Below, piece after piece: positions 1-12,133 of a stretch of DNA of 64,000 nucleotides. Source of the DNA: Ilyonectria destructans. Lineage: Eukaryota > Ascomycota > Sordariomycetes > Hypocreales > Nectriaceae. The position numbers and the translations under genes were made by a program. Location: assembly GCA_020740775.1 (NCBI GenBank), contig JAHEWK010000001.1, positions 558,001-622,000 of the forward strand, in the 5' to 3' direction. The stretch's first letter is position 1, and every line of letters begins with the position of its first letter. The notes beneath the pieces are model-generated. The model worked only from the letters and a program-made list of their open reading frames with translations. It did not search any database and was not told where the DNA came from.

Positions 1-500
1 AGGCGGATCGTTCAGGCGAACTCCTCTAACCGAATCAATTCACCAGCCGGCGACAAAACTCATCTGCTCCGTGTGACTTGTCACGCTGGAAGTTCGTTTA
101 CCCGGAGTCTCACGTGACTGCCTGGTGAGTTCAAGCCTCTTTGCCCTCGCGAGTCAATTTATGGTATGATCATGGGCAGTGACAGGTTGGTGGATACGGC
201 GTGTCTGCTTGATGACGCACATGGTTGACAAGGGTTCCTTCACAGGTCCCTGCATAATCTACAATGGGTATTCAAGTTTGCGGTTGCAACGGCATGCCAC
301 TTTTGCACATGGACCACTTTGTTATAGTATTTTTTTTATTCATATATACATGGCCTCATCTGAGTCAACCTGCAGCTATTTTTACAGCTTTAATTCTCAA
401 TCGCTACTCGCGTATTCCGCAAATGAGTAGCATCTCGCTACGGGGTCGTCTCGACTCCACGGCTCATGGCCGCCGCTATCAGACTTAAATCAAAACTTGC
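1..500. other. Intergenic, no gene recognised
   Basis: This is the downstream flank of the minus-strand dioxygenase gene. Only short overlapping open frames without family features are present. One TGAGTCA heptamer lies at 361-367, but it is on the 3' side of the neighbouring gene, so I give it no role. Confidence 0.6.
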
Positions 501-1531
501 TTAAAACTTGCTCTGGTTGGCGTTCTCCATCAACATGGTGTTGTCGGGCTTGTACTTCTTGGAGATCAAGCGGACGTCGTACTCGCAATCGAGGATGGCG
601 CCGTTGGCCTCGTTCTCGACGGGCTTGAAGTCCAGCACCAGATCGCTCTTGACGGCACAGGCAGTGTCGGTCTCGAGGTAAGGGTCGTCGCGGGGGTAAA
701 GCTGAGCGGTGACGCCAACGTAGTCGGGGTGAGTGACCATGATGTGGATGTGGGCAGGGCGGAAGGGATGGCGGTGCATCATCTTGAGGAGCTCAGCAGA
801 GGGGCCGCTGGTGTCGATGGCGTACTCGGTGGGCTTGAGGCAGTAGAACCAGAACTTGCCGTCGCGATCGGTGCGGAACTTGCCTCGGAGGTTGTGGCGG
901 GTCTGGTTCTCGGGGTCGAAGACGTCGTACTTGCCGTTGGTGCTGGCTTGCCACATGTCGAAGACGGCGTTGGGGATGCCCTTGCCGGTGTCGACGTCCT
1001 TGACGACGCCGTGGAAGAGGGTGAACTCGCCGTCCTTGGGCATGTCCTGGACGACGCTGGCGCCGAGGTCGCGGAAGGGGGTTTCGGGGGACCAGAAGGG
1101 CCCGAGGATGGCGGAGGAGGTGGGAGAGCGGCCGTCGTCGGTGGTGACGGTGTGGTTGATTTCGTCGACGAGGCTGTGGTTGTTTGTTAGCGGCGGTGAC
1201 GCGATTGAGGGGGCAGTGATGCTCACGATTCAATTCCCAGGACATCCATGACTCTCCAGGTCTCATTTCGGTTCTTCTGGTAGGCCTGGCCGAGCGAGTT
1301 GATGTAGTTGACGCCGAGAACCCACTCCTCTTGCTTGAGCTCGACGTCGCGGCAGAAGTCGTGCATGTGCCTGATCAACGAGGTGAGGATCTCGCGGTGG
1401 CGGGGGAGAGTCTCGGGGCTCATCAGATCAATGACATGTTGTGTGAAGTTGGGGTCGAATCTGTGGGTGGTGTTGGGAGCGGCGTTGGTGCCGGTGGTGC
1501 CGTTGGCGGCGGTGGTGCCGTTGGTAGCCAT
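501..1531 (-). CDS. Intradiol ring-cleavage dioxygenase (catechol / hydroxyquinol 1,2-dioxygenase type)
   Basis: Two exons (1531-1227 and 1173-501) joined over a 53-bp GTGAGC..CACAG intron encode 325 residues. The splice restores the expected LGIE-SLVDE junction between the helical dimerisation domain (about 37-115) and the beta-sandwich catalytic domain. The four non-haem Fe(III) ligands of the family are visible: Tyr184 (in GKYDV), Tyr219 (PTEYAID) and His243/His245 in HPFRPAHIH. The enzyme should open catechol or hydroxyquinol between the two hydroxyls, giving (hydroxy)muconate for the 3-oxoadipate pathway in the cytosol. The HPFRPAHIH signature fits the fungal catechol/hydroxyquinol group, but sequence alone does not fix which diphenol is preferred. 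The first ~25 residues are a low-complexity Asn/Gly/Thr stretch. A salicylate-hydroxylase-like gene that could supply catechol lies at 46.3-47.8 kb, too far away to infer linkage. Confidence 0.93.
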
Positions 1532-4500
1532 TGTGAAGATGTGAGGAGACTTGGTTCAAGAGTTGAAGTGACAAGTAAATGTGTTTGACGCGATAATGTC
1601 CGGAATAAAACCCCAAGCAACAGGGCGACGATGGATGTTAAGTATCAATTGAAGCCCGGCCGGAGCGGCTACGCTCGCCATGTGGGCACGAATCGCATGA
1701 CGTACAATGCCACACAATGCGGCAAACGAGTTCGGCAATGCGGGCGGGGTGAACGCTCAAGTGTACGCTTGTCATGCTGGGCCAAGCAATTGAGCTGTGC
1801 TACTCGCCACGGGTAAGTGTATTTCCCCCACTGGCGTGCCGCATGGGAGCGTGGCTCGGATGTGGAGATAGTGGCCAGGAGAGGCTAGATGGAGTCGTCT
1901 AGCGAGCTTCGGATCGCGGACCACAAAGATTGAGAGAGCAGACGAGGCAATATCCAATCATCTCGCTGGCTTTGCAACTCCCAGGCACGCTACGGAGCAG
2001 TCGTTCTCGTAGCAGCCGATCTCAACTGCCGCCACCCACCGTTCTAGACGCCCTAGATGGCATCCTGTCATCAGCATCGAATCATCCAGGGTTTGTCACT
2101 CGCTGCAAATTTTCAGTCTCGGCATACGGGCGCGGCTCATAGCGTTTATCTGTGTCTGTATCCCCAGATTCCCCGGAGAAGCCCGACGCCCAGCCCCGGA
2201 TATCCGGATGTCTGGCCTCGAGTCTGTCCGCGTCTGTCCGTCCCCCGACTTTGACTCCCCCCGTGCCCTCCTTTTGAAGCTCTGGCTATCCCCGGTCCTC
2301 CCCAGACATGCATGGATAATGATGGACCCCCCGCGAAATCCGCCACGCGCTACGGCCCCGCCCCGCCCGGCTACGACAACGGCAAACTTGAGTCGCGCAC
2401 CAACAAAGACCTCATCACCACCAACCATGCCAGGATACTGTAAAACGCACGGCAGGTGAGACCGGTAAGCAGCATCAATCCGGAAAGAAGATGCCAAATG
2501 GAAAACACACAGAAACTCGGGAGCGACGATGGTCAGAATGCAGAGGTCATCTCGAGTATCCTTGCCGCACCAGATAGTCCAAGCCTTTCAACCACATGCT
2601 GGAGGCCCGGTACGGGTTCCAGGACCAGGAAATAATTATGTATCGTGCATATATCACTCCAGGACAATAGTAAAATGTCTCTAATTAGTAACGTATCGTC
2701 TGGCTTCATTACGTAGTCCATTTCGACGAGATGAGCCATGGCATCTCTAGTCGCTCGAGTTCCGTCGGTTGAGTTTCAGTCAACGCATCGGCGGCGGATG
2801 ATCACGATAGATCGGGACGGTTAATTTTGCCCACATGTAGATCGTTCGTAAGGTACATTTCTGAATCTTGTAAGTGTTAGATGTTTTCTAGCACATTTGA
2901 TGCCTTAGATTATTTTCCCAGAGACGGATGAGGTATTTCCCGGCCTGTCTAGAATGAAACACCTGCGTCGCGATACCCGAGAACTACGACATGATACTTG
3001 TGGTAACTAATTATATGCTGGGATACTGCTCTGATATGTGCACCCACTCGTAGGGCAGAGACTCTGCGTCTTGCACCACAAACCCAAGGTAGCCCCGCTG
3101 AGGTGGCGATTCGCGCTATCCCGCTTCACTGGCCGTCTGGCGCAGGAGAGCACTTCCACCTAAGCACCTTAGAACCTTAGAATAGTAATAGATGACTAGC
3201 CATGCAAGGAGGCGCTCTTATAGCGCCCAGCCGCGGCCCTAGAGGACCGGGATGCTGTTAGAAGCGCGGTAATTGGCGCCAAGTCCCTGCCAGTGCGTCC
3301 CGAAAGGCTGTTGACCCACGTGGATACGGGAGCCTACGAGCGCAGGGTACGAAGGGAATTATTATAGGAAATTACTTGATGAACTAGGCATTTGTTGGAA
3401 TCCGCCATGTCTAGCTGTGATATTGAGGTACGATTCATTGTAGATAGACTTCGATAAACGCAGGGCTTAGGAGCGACGGATCTCGACTGACTGGACAGAT
3501 GTATGCGGTTCAGTATTGATCCGTAATGCTGAGATGAGGGATTTTTAGAGATAACATTTTCCATTTCCAGATTGTCTACTTCGAAGCTGTCCGTAACGCC
3601 ACGTTAAGCATTTCGAAGATGTGATTCGCACCTTGAAGCTGTTCTGTAGACAAATGCCATGTGATTGCGACAGCCCCAACCTTGGCACCGATGACAACAA
3701 ATGCTCGTTGATGAACTGGAATTCGTGGCAAATTCCCTTTTTTACCTCAAATAGATGAATTTAGCAAGCAAGCGTTCGTTGCCTGACTCAACCTCAACAC
3801 CTTGGCAGTGGCCATACCAGTACGGGCCGAGTTGGTCCAGATTCCTCTCATAAAATAGTACTCCAGCCTACTGTACTAATTCTCGCTCCTAGTCGGATAG
3901 TTTAATTAGGGGAATCTAATCCGATGCCAATATAGTCCTGCGTATAATTTTCTCAAAGTTGTCAAGAAAGTAGAGGTGTGGACTCTCGGCGTGCTCAAAC
4001 CTACCTCCGACGCACATACATGCACGGCGCTTGAGGAATACCTGGCCTAGAATTCTGCGTCAGTAATTTGCGCTGCGACTCACATGGTGACGTCTGTCGG
4101 CAGACAATTAAACATAATGAGACAAACACGGAATGAGAACAAGGTGTCAAGTCCGCCTCAAGTTTATAGGCGAGTTTGCGAGGAATGTGGCGGGTGGCCG
4201 TCCCGCGAGACATCACCCGCCGCCACTTGTCAACGATCACAAAATACGCCACAGCATCCTGAAATATGTCCGATACGATGTATAATCATTTCATATGAAT
4301 TGTAATGTAACGGTTCGAGAAAGTAGTTGGGCTACGGGGGTCCCATGTTTTGTTGAGTGATGTGCGTACTTTCTGGCGGCCCAACGAAAGCAAAGAAAGT
4401 GAACTCTAGGACATGATCAGTGAACTGATACATGACGTATCAGACCAGACACAAAGACTATTGAAACATGGGTCAAATTAGAGCAAAACAGCGTTTCCGC

Positions 4501-4975
4501 TTAGAACTGAAAGCGACCCGAGACAGCTCCGTCCACATTGCAGAGCCAAACAATGAGAAGTGACGTGATACTCTAGCGTGGAGGGGCATATTTTGCCACA
4601 TACCAGTAATAATACGCCCAGGTTGTCTCAGATCAACAGTTCATTCGGCCCGCAACGCCTGTTCCGATGACCTCACTAGACCCAGTTCCAGATGAGAAAT
4701 AGGTAATCACAAACGCCAAGTGGCCGAGGTCAAAATCAAGTACAGTGGGACATCATGTTTAAGTCAATTGCATCTCGATCCAAGGACATAATTAGATATC
4801 CGTGGCTCAAATGCCTGCCGAACTCTCCTTGAGCAATTACCTGATCCGGCACCTGAACCCCAGCAAATACCGTTGGTTCCACCCATCCGTTGTTATCGGC
4901 ATCATATATAAAGACTGATCCCAAAATGAACAATACCATCAAGACCTCTCGCTCCAAATTCGTCCTAGACTAAAC
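1532..4975. other. 3.4 kb gene-poor intergenic region
   Basis: I find no gene with family features on either strand. Open frames are short and lack plausible splice partners. A perfect 6-bp stem with a 5-nt loop (GGCGCT/AGCGCC) sits at 3211-3227 in a GC-rich patch (about 3060-3320) that differs from the AT-rich surroundings and could be a worn transposon fragment, though I cannot assign one. The last ~70 bp form the acyltransferase promoter. Confidence 0.5.
4905..4912 (+). promoter_or_regulatory. TATA-like box of the acyltransferase gene
   Basis: TATATAAA lies about 70 bp upstream of the ATG at 4976, a normal distance for a fungal core promoter. Confidence 0.5.
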
Positions 4976-6501
4976 ATGGTGTCCACGCAAAGCCCCCCTC
5001 CTGTCCCTATGGATCACGGCATCTACCCCGTGCATCCCACTGACGACAATAAGACCAATCGCGAGAAGACCCTGTCTTGGACACTGCGGTTTAACGACAT
5101 ACTCGATGCTGAGAAGATTCAGGACTCCCTCCGCCGACTTCTCGAGATCGGGGACTGGAGGAAGCTCGGTGGCCGTTTGAGGGAGAAGGTAAGAGCCTGA
5201 TGTTTGATGTGATGTGCAAGTAGACTGACACCACGTAGAAAGATGGGAAGCTTGAGCTCCTTGCCCCAAAGCAGTTTACGGCTGAGCAGCCGGCCTTCTT
5301 ATACTACCACGATGCCTTGTTGGACATGAGCATCGACGAGCACCCGTTGGCTAGTCGGCTCCCCAAGGCAACTGAAGGCCCATCCCTTCAGAAGTTTGAT
5401 GGACACTTTCGACCATTAGCAGGCCCGCCACGTTTTCCAGGAAATGCTGCAGAATTGATCAGCCAGGATGCGCCTCAATTATCAGTGAACATCACCTCCT
5501 TCAACGATGCAACGCTTGTCACTATTTCCTGGCCTCATATTTTGATGGATGCTCTTGGCTACCAAGATCTCCTGCGCTGCTGGTCGCTCGTGGTCTCGGG
5601 TCGACAAGAGGAGGTCCCATCATTCTTAGGCGCGACGAAAGATGTCCTTGTGGAAGCAGAGCAGTCAAATAGCGAGAAGCCGGAAGACTTCAAACTCGAA
5701 GGGAAGCGTCTTGGGACCTTGGGCACTTCTATGTTTCTGTCCCGGTTCGTATGGGATCATCTCCGCAATCCTCCCATCGAAACACGCGTCATTTTCCTTC
5801 CCAGGAAGACGTTTGAGAAGATCCAGAGTCAAGTCCAAGAAGAAGCTACTGCGGCTGCTCAAGGGACTGACGAAAAGCCGTTTGTCGGTGAGGGAGATGC
5901 ACTGACGGCATGGTTCACTCGAACAGTGGCATGGTCAGAGAAAAAGGCACGGCCAGTAACCATCGGGAGTCTATTCAACGCTCGATTCCGGCTTTCCGCG
6001 CTGGCCAACCAAGGAGGCGTGTATATCCAAAACATGGTGCTGGGCACATTTACGTTTCTATCCCCCCAGACCGCCAGAGGACCCATGGGGCCAACTGCCG
6101 TGGCTCATCGACGCCACGTCATGGAGCAGACGACAGAACAGCAAACGCTCAGCTTCATGCGCTATGCTCGCCGCATGGCCGAAAAAGGCGCCAACAAAAT
6201 ACCCATGTTCGGAGAGAAGGACGCCCTGCCGGTCATGATCAACAACCTGACCAAGGCCGAATTGATCAAGACTGTCGACTTTAGCGGAGCAGTCACACGT
6301 CAGGGAGACAAGACCGAGTCTCGGAGCAATCCCGTGGGGACTGCGGTAAACTATCATTTCCAACATTGGGACGAACTCATGGGGTTCCGCAACTTTTTTG
6401 CCGTAATGGGCAAGGACTATGATGACAACGTTTGGATTACGGCTGCTATGTTTCCGAATGCGTGGGTCAAGTTCGAAGAGGAGATAGAAAGGCTGCGATG
6501 A
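4976..6501 (+). CDS. BAHD/trichothecene-3-O-acetyltransferase-like HxxxD acyltransferase
   Basis: Exons 4976-5188 and 5239-6501 are separated by a 50-bp GTAAGA..GTAG intron; the product is 491 residues. The diagnostic HxxxD active-site motif is His171-Ile-Leu-Met-Asp175 in the context SWPHILMDALG, typical of the PF02458 transferase family. The plant-type DFGWG motif near the C-terminus is not conserved, which is common in fungal members. The family transfers an acyl group from acyl-CoA to an alcohol or amine; fungal relatives act on secondary metabolites and on xenobiotics. No signal peptide is seen, so a cytosolic enzyme is expected. It is isolated between a large gene-poor region and the MFS gene (tail-to-tail with the latter), so the genomic context does not reveal a substrate. 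Confidence 0.85.
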
Positions 6502-7063
6502 AGGAGGGAGGTGTACAACGGAGTTAAGGCGAGGACTGTTGAGGGCCGGGGTTGACAATAATTCGCTTTGTTGCATCTTGTGCAGCCAAAGCGCGTGCAT
6601 CCTCTACTTCTAATAATTGAGCTTCTTGAAAAACTGTGGCGTAGTTGCTTGTTGAGTTGGACTGGAGTCCATCTCCACTTATCACGGAAGTTCAGTAGCT
6701 CAATTGACTCGACACATGGCTCACTGCCAACTGCGATAGGCCTAAAGTCCGCCAAAAGCTAAGTTTAATACACAGTGTTGCCCTAGTAAAGCTGAGAATT
6801 TTCGCAATGGCAATTTGCTGGTCATATCCCGGCTTCAGGGACCCATGAACCGTGACGCGTGAATGCCGCAGTACTCTGTCGACTCATGAAAGCTAGCGTC
6901 GCGGACCAAAAACTCAAGTTCACACAGTTGGCTGAGGGAAGAGAGTGGTGACAAGGTGATATTTTGAATGTCTGGTAAAATAACCTACCTGTACTCATTT
7001 CCTTCCAACGCAGTCCAAACATCATCGTCAATGATGTTAGCAATGCCCACGCCAATTCCATCC
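6502..7063. other. Intergenic between convergent genes
   Basis: This lies between the acyltransferase and the MFS stop codons. On the minus strand an open frame starts just past the MFS stop in another frame and can be continued over a GTAGGT..CTCAG intron to about 6840. I could not match it to any family, so I do not annotate it as a gene (see findings). Confidence 0.45.
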
Positions 7064-9056
7064 TCATATACGAGAGCCTTCTCTCTCCTTGGCCATCATT
7101 TCATACATTGGCGCCGTGTTCTCGCGGAATCGTTTGCCCCACAATATGAAAGGAACATGTAAGAATCCCACTGCCATACCCCAGATGCCCATGACGATGA
7201 ACATGTTCTGCAAGCCCTGTGCATCCATCCACGGAACAAGGGCGAAATAGATGGCAATGCTAACGCAATTCCGGACAAAGGTAACAGCGACAAACGCCTC
7301 GCCTGTGACCTATTGACGGTTAGAAATATGGATGCACCAAGCGCCTAACTTCACTCACCACTTGATAGCTATCCATCAGGAGGCAAAGCGCAATATCGCT
7401 AATACTGCCCATTCCAAAACCAAAAATGGCGCCTCCCAGACTTGGATATATCCAGTGCATTCCCTACTACTGTTAGTATGTACCTGGTGATATGGTGATG
7501 ACTGTAATTACCCTTTGTGTGGTCACTCCAAACATGATCATGCCGCCGCCAAGGCATACGGCAGGGAAGTGAAGCAAATGAAGCCGCATCTCTGGCTCAA
7601 AATACCCGTAGTTTCGACGAGCGAGCCACAGGACTGTTCGATCCGACAGGAGACCACCGTAGATGGATCCAAGAATACAGCCGATAAAGACACCCAAACT
7701 CATATTGCCTATGCCGGCAGTGCCAAAGTTGTAAGGAGGGGCTGAAAACGCAATCGAAGTAACCGAGGCTTGGGCAGAAATCCAGCAGAGGGCAAATGCA
7801 TACTGAATGGCCGTGTACATGACCGCAGGGAATCGAAACAGCACAATTAAAGGAGTATATGTGCACTTCCATAGGCTCTCGTCAGTCTTTGTGATAAACT
7901 GCAGTCTCTGGCGCCAAGAAAGCAAAGGAATGTTAGGGTCAACGACATTTGTTTGCGAATCGGGGGCATTTGATGAAGTGGAGGAAGTTTTTGGCTGCTT
8001 GTTAGATTCGATGCCTTTCTTTGAAACGGGTCTTGAGCTGGGTTCCGGGCTGTCTTGCCGTAGAGCTTCGATGCGCACAATGTATTTGCTCTCCTCGTAG
8101 AAGAGGCAGAAGTAGACGAACAAAGCACCCTCCACGGCAAAGAGAACCCAGAAACACTGTCTCCAGTTGCCGCCTTCTGCCATATATCCACCGGCTATGG
8201 GGCTGAGGAAGCTCTGCAGATTGTTAGATGTGCTAGTGTCCAACAAATGATGGATACATACCCCAATCATAACCATCACCATGTACGCGCCATTCGCGGT
8301 GCCGCGGTGATGGACGAAAAATAGGTCAGCGACCTAAATGCGTAAATATCAGTCGATTATGAAAAGAGGGGAAGGTGTATTTACTGTCATCTGGACGATG
8401 GTCTCGTTGATGGCATTGGCAAGGCCGAATATGAAAGTCGATAGGTACAAGTCTATGATGGTGGTCATACAAGCTTGCCAGGCGGCTGTACCGACGATGA
8501 CTGCAATTGACACCACATAGACTGAACGACGGCCATATTTGATGGCCAGAGGGATGAAGAAGATGCAGCCCGTGGCTGTTCCGACGAGTCCGATAGCCTG
8601 TGAGTTGTTGAGTTGGGCATACGTCCAGTTGAATTCGGGGACCCAAAGGACCCAGAAGATCAGAGGCAAGGAGGTTCTGCAAGCAAGCGGAATGTTAGCT
8701 CTGACGGCAAATAGTCGAACGGACTACTGACTGAGTGAATATCGCGGCCGTGATAGCGAGGATGGGAATAAAATTGGCGGCCTTCCTAGCAGAAGTCCAG
8801 TTCTGTGCAGCAATTGGGTCAGTACAAGCGGGCGATCCTTCCGGTCAGGAGAATTACCAGTGGATCATTTGGATCCTCAGATGGTACTGGGTGTGGCAAG
8901 ATTCGAGTCTTCTCGAAGTGTCCATCCTCTGTAGTTGTGTATTAGTCCCGCCATCTCGAGATTCAGTCAAGGTGGAATATTCAGACCTCCAAGGAGACGG
9001 AATGTCCCCGGGGGAGTTGAGAAGTCAGATGGAGGTGGTCCGATGTGCGGTGCCAT
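7064..9056 (-). CDS. MFS transporter, Dal5 (anion:cation symporter) type
   Basis: Eight exons (9056-8987, 8928-8858, 8802-8732, 8676-8385, 8333-8262, 8213-7512, 7463-7359, 7309-7064) encode 542 residues; all junctions keep phase and all introns are 45-60 bp. The first donor (GTCTGA) is weak. The N-terminus ends in DPNDPLNWTSARK before the first membrane helix, the signature of fungal allantoate/Dal5-like permeases, and the loop after helix 2-3 carries IKYGRRS. Twelve helices are expected, with a long hydrophilic central loop near 7.95-8.1 kb. Relatives import organic anions such as allantoate, vitamins and aromatic acids across the plasma membrane. Neighbouring DUF3237, esterase and oxidoreductase genes make uptake of a carbon or nitrogen source the likely role. 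A second Dal5-like gene starts at 63725. Confidence 0.88.
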
Positions 9057-9721
9057 TGTCGATACTGTAGAAGCGCACCCAACCTGCGAGTGATGTAAAG
9101 ATGTGAGGGAGGTTGATGGCGCCGAGTTAGCAGCGGTGCAATCAACTTAAATGCCTTGTATGGCCGAGTGCTGCATAGAGTTCAATACCCAGGTTCTTGA
9201 TATGGTATGAACGCCTGGCTGGCACTCTGAACACATGCACCCCATGATCACTATCTGTGCGAGGGCGCGATAACACAGGACGGCTCCGGTTGCCATATTC
9301 AGTTAGCGGTGTGAAGCCACCTTCATTCCAACAGGGGCAAAGATAGACCGGAACAATCAAGCCGCATGCGGGGTATCAACGCCAATTCCCGAAGACCAGG
9401 ATTGTGGTTGCAATATTGTCATGATAGCGCAAGACAAAGATCCGAGGCAAGCAAGGGAAGGCATGACAAATGTGGTGTATCCATCTGCCGTGGGTTGGTT
9501 GTGTCGTAGTCCCCCAGTGTACTCACGGCAGAACTAAGAACTGAGAACTGCCCCCAGTCTCTGTACAAGTCTTGAAATTATGTTATGGAAGCCCGGAGAT
9601 GTAGGTGAAGATACAGCTTAAAATTCGTATGAGCATGGGTGTCATTATTCACATCAAGTCAAGATCAAGTCGCATGTCGTGTATTGTGATTGGCAATCTA
9701 AAGCTCAATATTTGTAGTTCT
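9057..9721. other. Intergenic, no gene seen
   Basis: This holds the upstream region of the MFS gene and the 3' flank of the DUF3237 gene, both on the minus strand. I see no coding sequence or distinct repeat. Confidence 0.55.
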
Positions 9722-10362
9722 TTATTTACCAACATAAACATCCTCAACTGCACACCCAGGGAAGTTTGTTAAACGCCAGCAGTCGATGATGGCACTGCGC
9801 TCGAAGCTTTGCAGTGCACCAATGGCGACAATCCCGTTCATCCAGTTGTACGGCCCGTCGCCTGCGGCCTCAAATGTTATATGAGTGAAGTACTCAACCT
9901 CGTCCTGGGAAAAGCTTGTCTTGCCACCGCCATCGTAGTCGAACTCAACTCCAGGGCCTGGTCTAAAAAGACCACGGGCTTGAATGAAGACATGATGCCC
10001 ATCGTCAGTTCGAATAGCATATCGTGCATCGAGCTTGTAGTAAATCTGTACTCGTTAGCAAATGATGGCACATCTTGATGAAACCTTACCTTCTTGGAAT
10101 GAACCCGTTCGGCCCAATCAGCACCGCTGTTCTCGACTACGATCCCATTGATCCCTGGGCCTCGCACGGTGCCGGATTGAATGTGCCCAATTGAGCGGCT
10201 AACGCCTGTGCCTTGAACATTCTCTATGTCGTAGCCATCGGTTGGGTGCATCTGAGCCACAAGACGATAAACAAACTCCAAGTGCGGCGATCGCATCCTG
10301 GGTACTTCGGGGTACAGCTTGTTTCCAGGGCTGTCCTGAATTGGGTTGTTTTGTTGAGCCAT
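9722..10362 (-). CDS. DUF3237 (UPF0311) family protein
   Basis: Exons 10362-10090 and 10045-9722 (44-bp intron, GTAAGG..TACAG) give 198 residues. The family pattern is clear: a GTVRGPGINGIVVENSGADW segment in exon 1, then LDARYAIRTDDGHHVFIQ and a C-terminal WMNGIVAIGAL segment in exon 2. DUF3237 proteins form a small beta-barrel of unknown catalytic role and often sit in bacterial and fungal aromatic or organic-acid catabolism loci. No signal peptide or membrane segment is visible. It is transcribed away from the GNAT gene across a 530-bp shared promoter. Function cannot be stated beyond the family. Confidence 0.85.
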
Positions 10363-10892
10363 GATGATTGACGAGTAGAATAGTCAAAGAGTGATTTGGG
10401 AATGGAATTGAGACTATGGAGAAACCATGCAATGAAAGGGTGATGAACAGACCTGGTCGGTTTTGATGTCGGTCTCAGCACGCGGCAAATACCATTCAGA
10501 CCATTCGAGCTCATCATGGAACCAAATTGATGCATGAGAGGCTTGCAAGGATGCGTTATCCAACACGACGCTAATGTCCCCCGCACTTCAGCGCGGCACC
10601 GCCTGTCATAATAGGATAGCTCGTCTAGATCGTCTTCCCCTGCATTCCAAGATAGGGCTTACCTCTTTTAGAAGGCCCAGCCGCGACAATCTAGTACGTC
10701 GGCTGATCTCCTCCGTGGCAACGTCACGAGAGGGGGGATCTCTCTCATGTTCCGAGGGAGCCGTTTATCGTGTAAAGCAAGACAGATCCAAGGTAAAGCG
10801 TGCCACCCCTTCTTGTGTCAGAAATGAATGTTCTTCGGGGCCGCACTCTGGAGAAGAATCTACCCCTCTTTCAAATTAGTTGACAATCAGTC
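10363..10892. other. Divergent promoter region (DUF3237 gene / GNAT gene)
   Basis: A 530-bp intergenic region serves two genes transcribed away from each other. No TATA box stands out and I see no repeat. Confidence 0.5.
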
Positions 10893-11742
10893 ATGGCGAA
10901 CCCAGCCCGTCTTGGTGTTCACTTGCGGCCTTTGGGCTTTGGTAGGTGCAACTGCGTTAATTCGAGATGTGTTTACAAAGCTGACTTTTTATCGAAGACT
11001 CCAAGTCAGTGGCAGCTGCTGCGAAAACGTTGAGCCTTTCGTTTTCCTCCGACCCTCTCATCTGTTGGCTCTACCGCGACCCAGCTGGCCCACGATGGGA
11101 TAGCCTGCTCCCTGCACTGCAGAGATGGCAGGAATTCCGAGTTCGCGAGTACATCTTGGCGGCCATAGGGATGGAAGTCGTTACTCAAGAAATGACGCCC
11201 ACCAACGTCGGCGTCTGTTTCCTGTACCCGCCCGGACCACAGCATCGCTGGCTAAGACCGTGGTGGTGGGGTTCATACCTGAGATACTTTTGGGAGTTCG
11301 TTTGGAACAGACCGAGTGAACCATTGGGTGACGAAAAGGCAAGTTACTCTCTGATGGATTCCATACGCAACGAGCAATTGGCTGACTTCTTTGACAGCGG
11401 GCTGCCGTGATGTATACCCATCACAATGAAGCGTTCAAGAGAATTACGAGTAGATATACCCCCGGATCAGTCTTTTATCTCGAGATTGCTGCCGTCAGTC
11501 CTGACGCGCAGGGCTTGGGAATTGGCGGCCGGATCATGGACTGGGTGGTGCATCGTATAGGCGACTCGCCCTGCTTCCTGGAATGCACCAATCTCAAAAA
11601 CGTTCCCTTTTACGAGAAGTACGGATTCAAGCTGGTGGAGGAAGAGAAGCTCCAGGATGAACATGATCCGGAGCGGGTAACGACTTTTTATTACATGGTC
11701 AAGGAAGGTGCCCAAGGAGAAATAAAGGTGAAGCAGACTTAG
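10893..11742 (+). CDS. GNAT-family N-acetyltransferase
   Basis: Exons 10893-10941, 11010-11338 and 11398-11742 encode 240 residues. The second intron (11339-11397) uses a GC donor, GCAAGT, with a CAG acceptor. Only this splice joins the two halves in frame (DEK-RAAVMYTHH), so it is well supported. The acetyl-CoA binding motif A is SPDAQGLGIGGRIMDW (Q/RxxGxG), preceded by the beta-4 strand FYLEIAAV and followed by FYEKYGFKLVEE, all typical of GNAT enzymes of fungal secondary or xenobiotic metabolism. The start was chosen because the upstream exon adds a plausible MANPARLGVHLRPLGF leader and preserves phase. The substrate is unknown; the protein appears cytosolic. It is divergently paired with the DUF3237 gene. 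Confidence 0.85.
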
Positions 11743-12133
11743 ACTCTGATTTCTAGATTAGGTTCGCTAGGTTCCTTTCCAAACACTTTTATGAGACTTT
11801 CCCAGACGAAGCGTATATCTTGCCATTATCGCCTATGCAACCACCAAGAGATGAGTCGTAGGCCATCTGTACGGTGGAACAGTGGAGAGCTCAAATTAGT
11901 GGACAGTCTTATCGTAGATGAGAGCTGTCACGTGCTAAATTGTACCGCGTCATCCCCGCAATTTCATCTCTGTCCAGGCCGTTGCATTCCTCAACAATAC
12001 CGCGCTCGAGATGATCGAAGGTATCTGAAATTACACGTCATAACATGAATTGCAATTACAGCACATACATTGTACATACTCTGTGAGGGTAACCCTATAT
12101 CCGACTCGAGAAGAGACCTCCATCCCTACAATC
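11743..12133. other. Intergenic, no gene seen
   Basis: This is the 3' flank of the GNAT gene and the promoter of the regulator at 12134. Nothing distinctive is seen. Confidence 0.5.

Noticed and set aside
729..1266. Long plus-strand and second minus-strand open frames inside the dioxygenase gene
   Set aside because: They are shadow frames of a GC-rich, codon-biased gene; their translations are Gly/Val/Glu- or Arg/Pro-rich and match no family.
2096..2497. 133-codon minus-strand open frame
   Set aside because: Arg/Gly-rich composition, no splice partners and no family motif in an otherwise gene-free region.
2533..2739. 68-codon minus-strand open frame (starts MAHLVEMDYVM)
   Set aside because: The composition looks protein-like, but no exon neighbours, homologous family or promoter could be found; too short to call.
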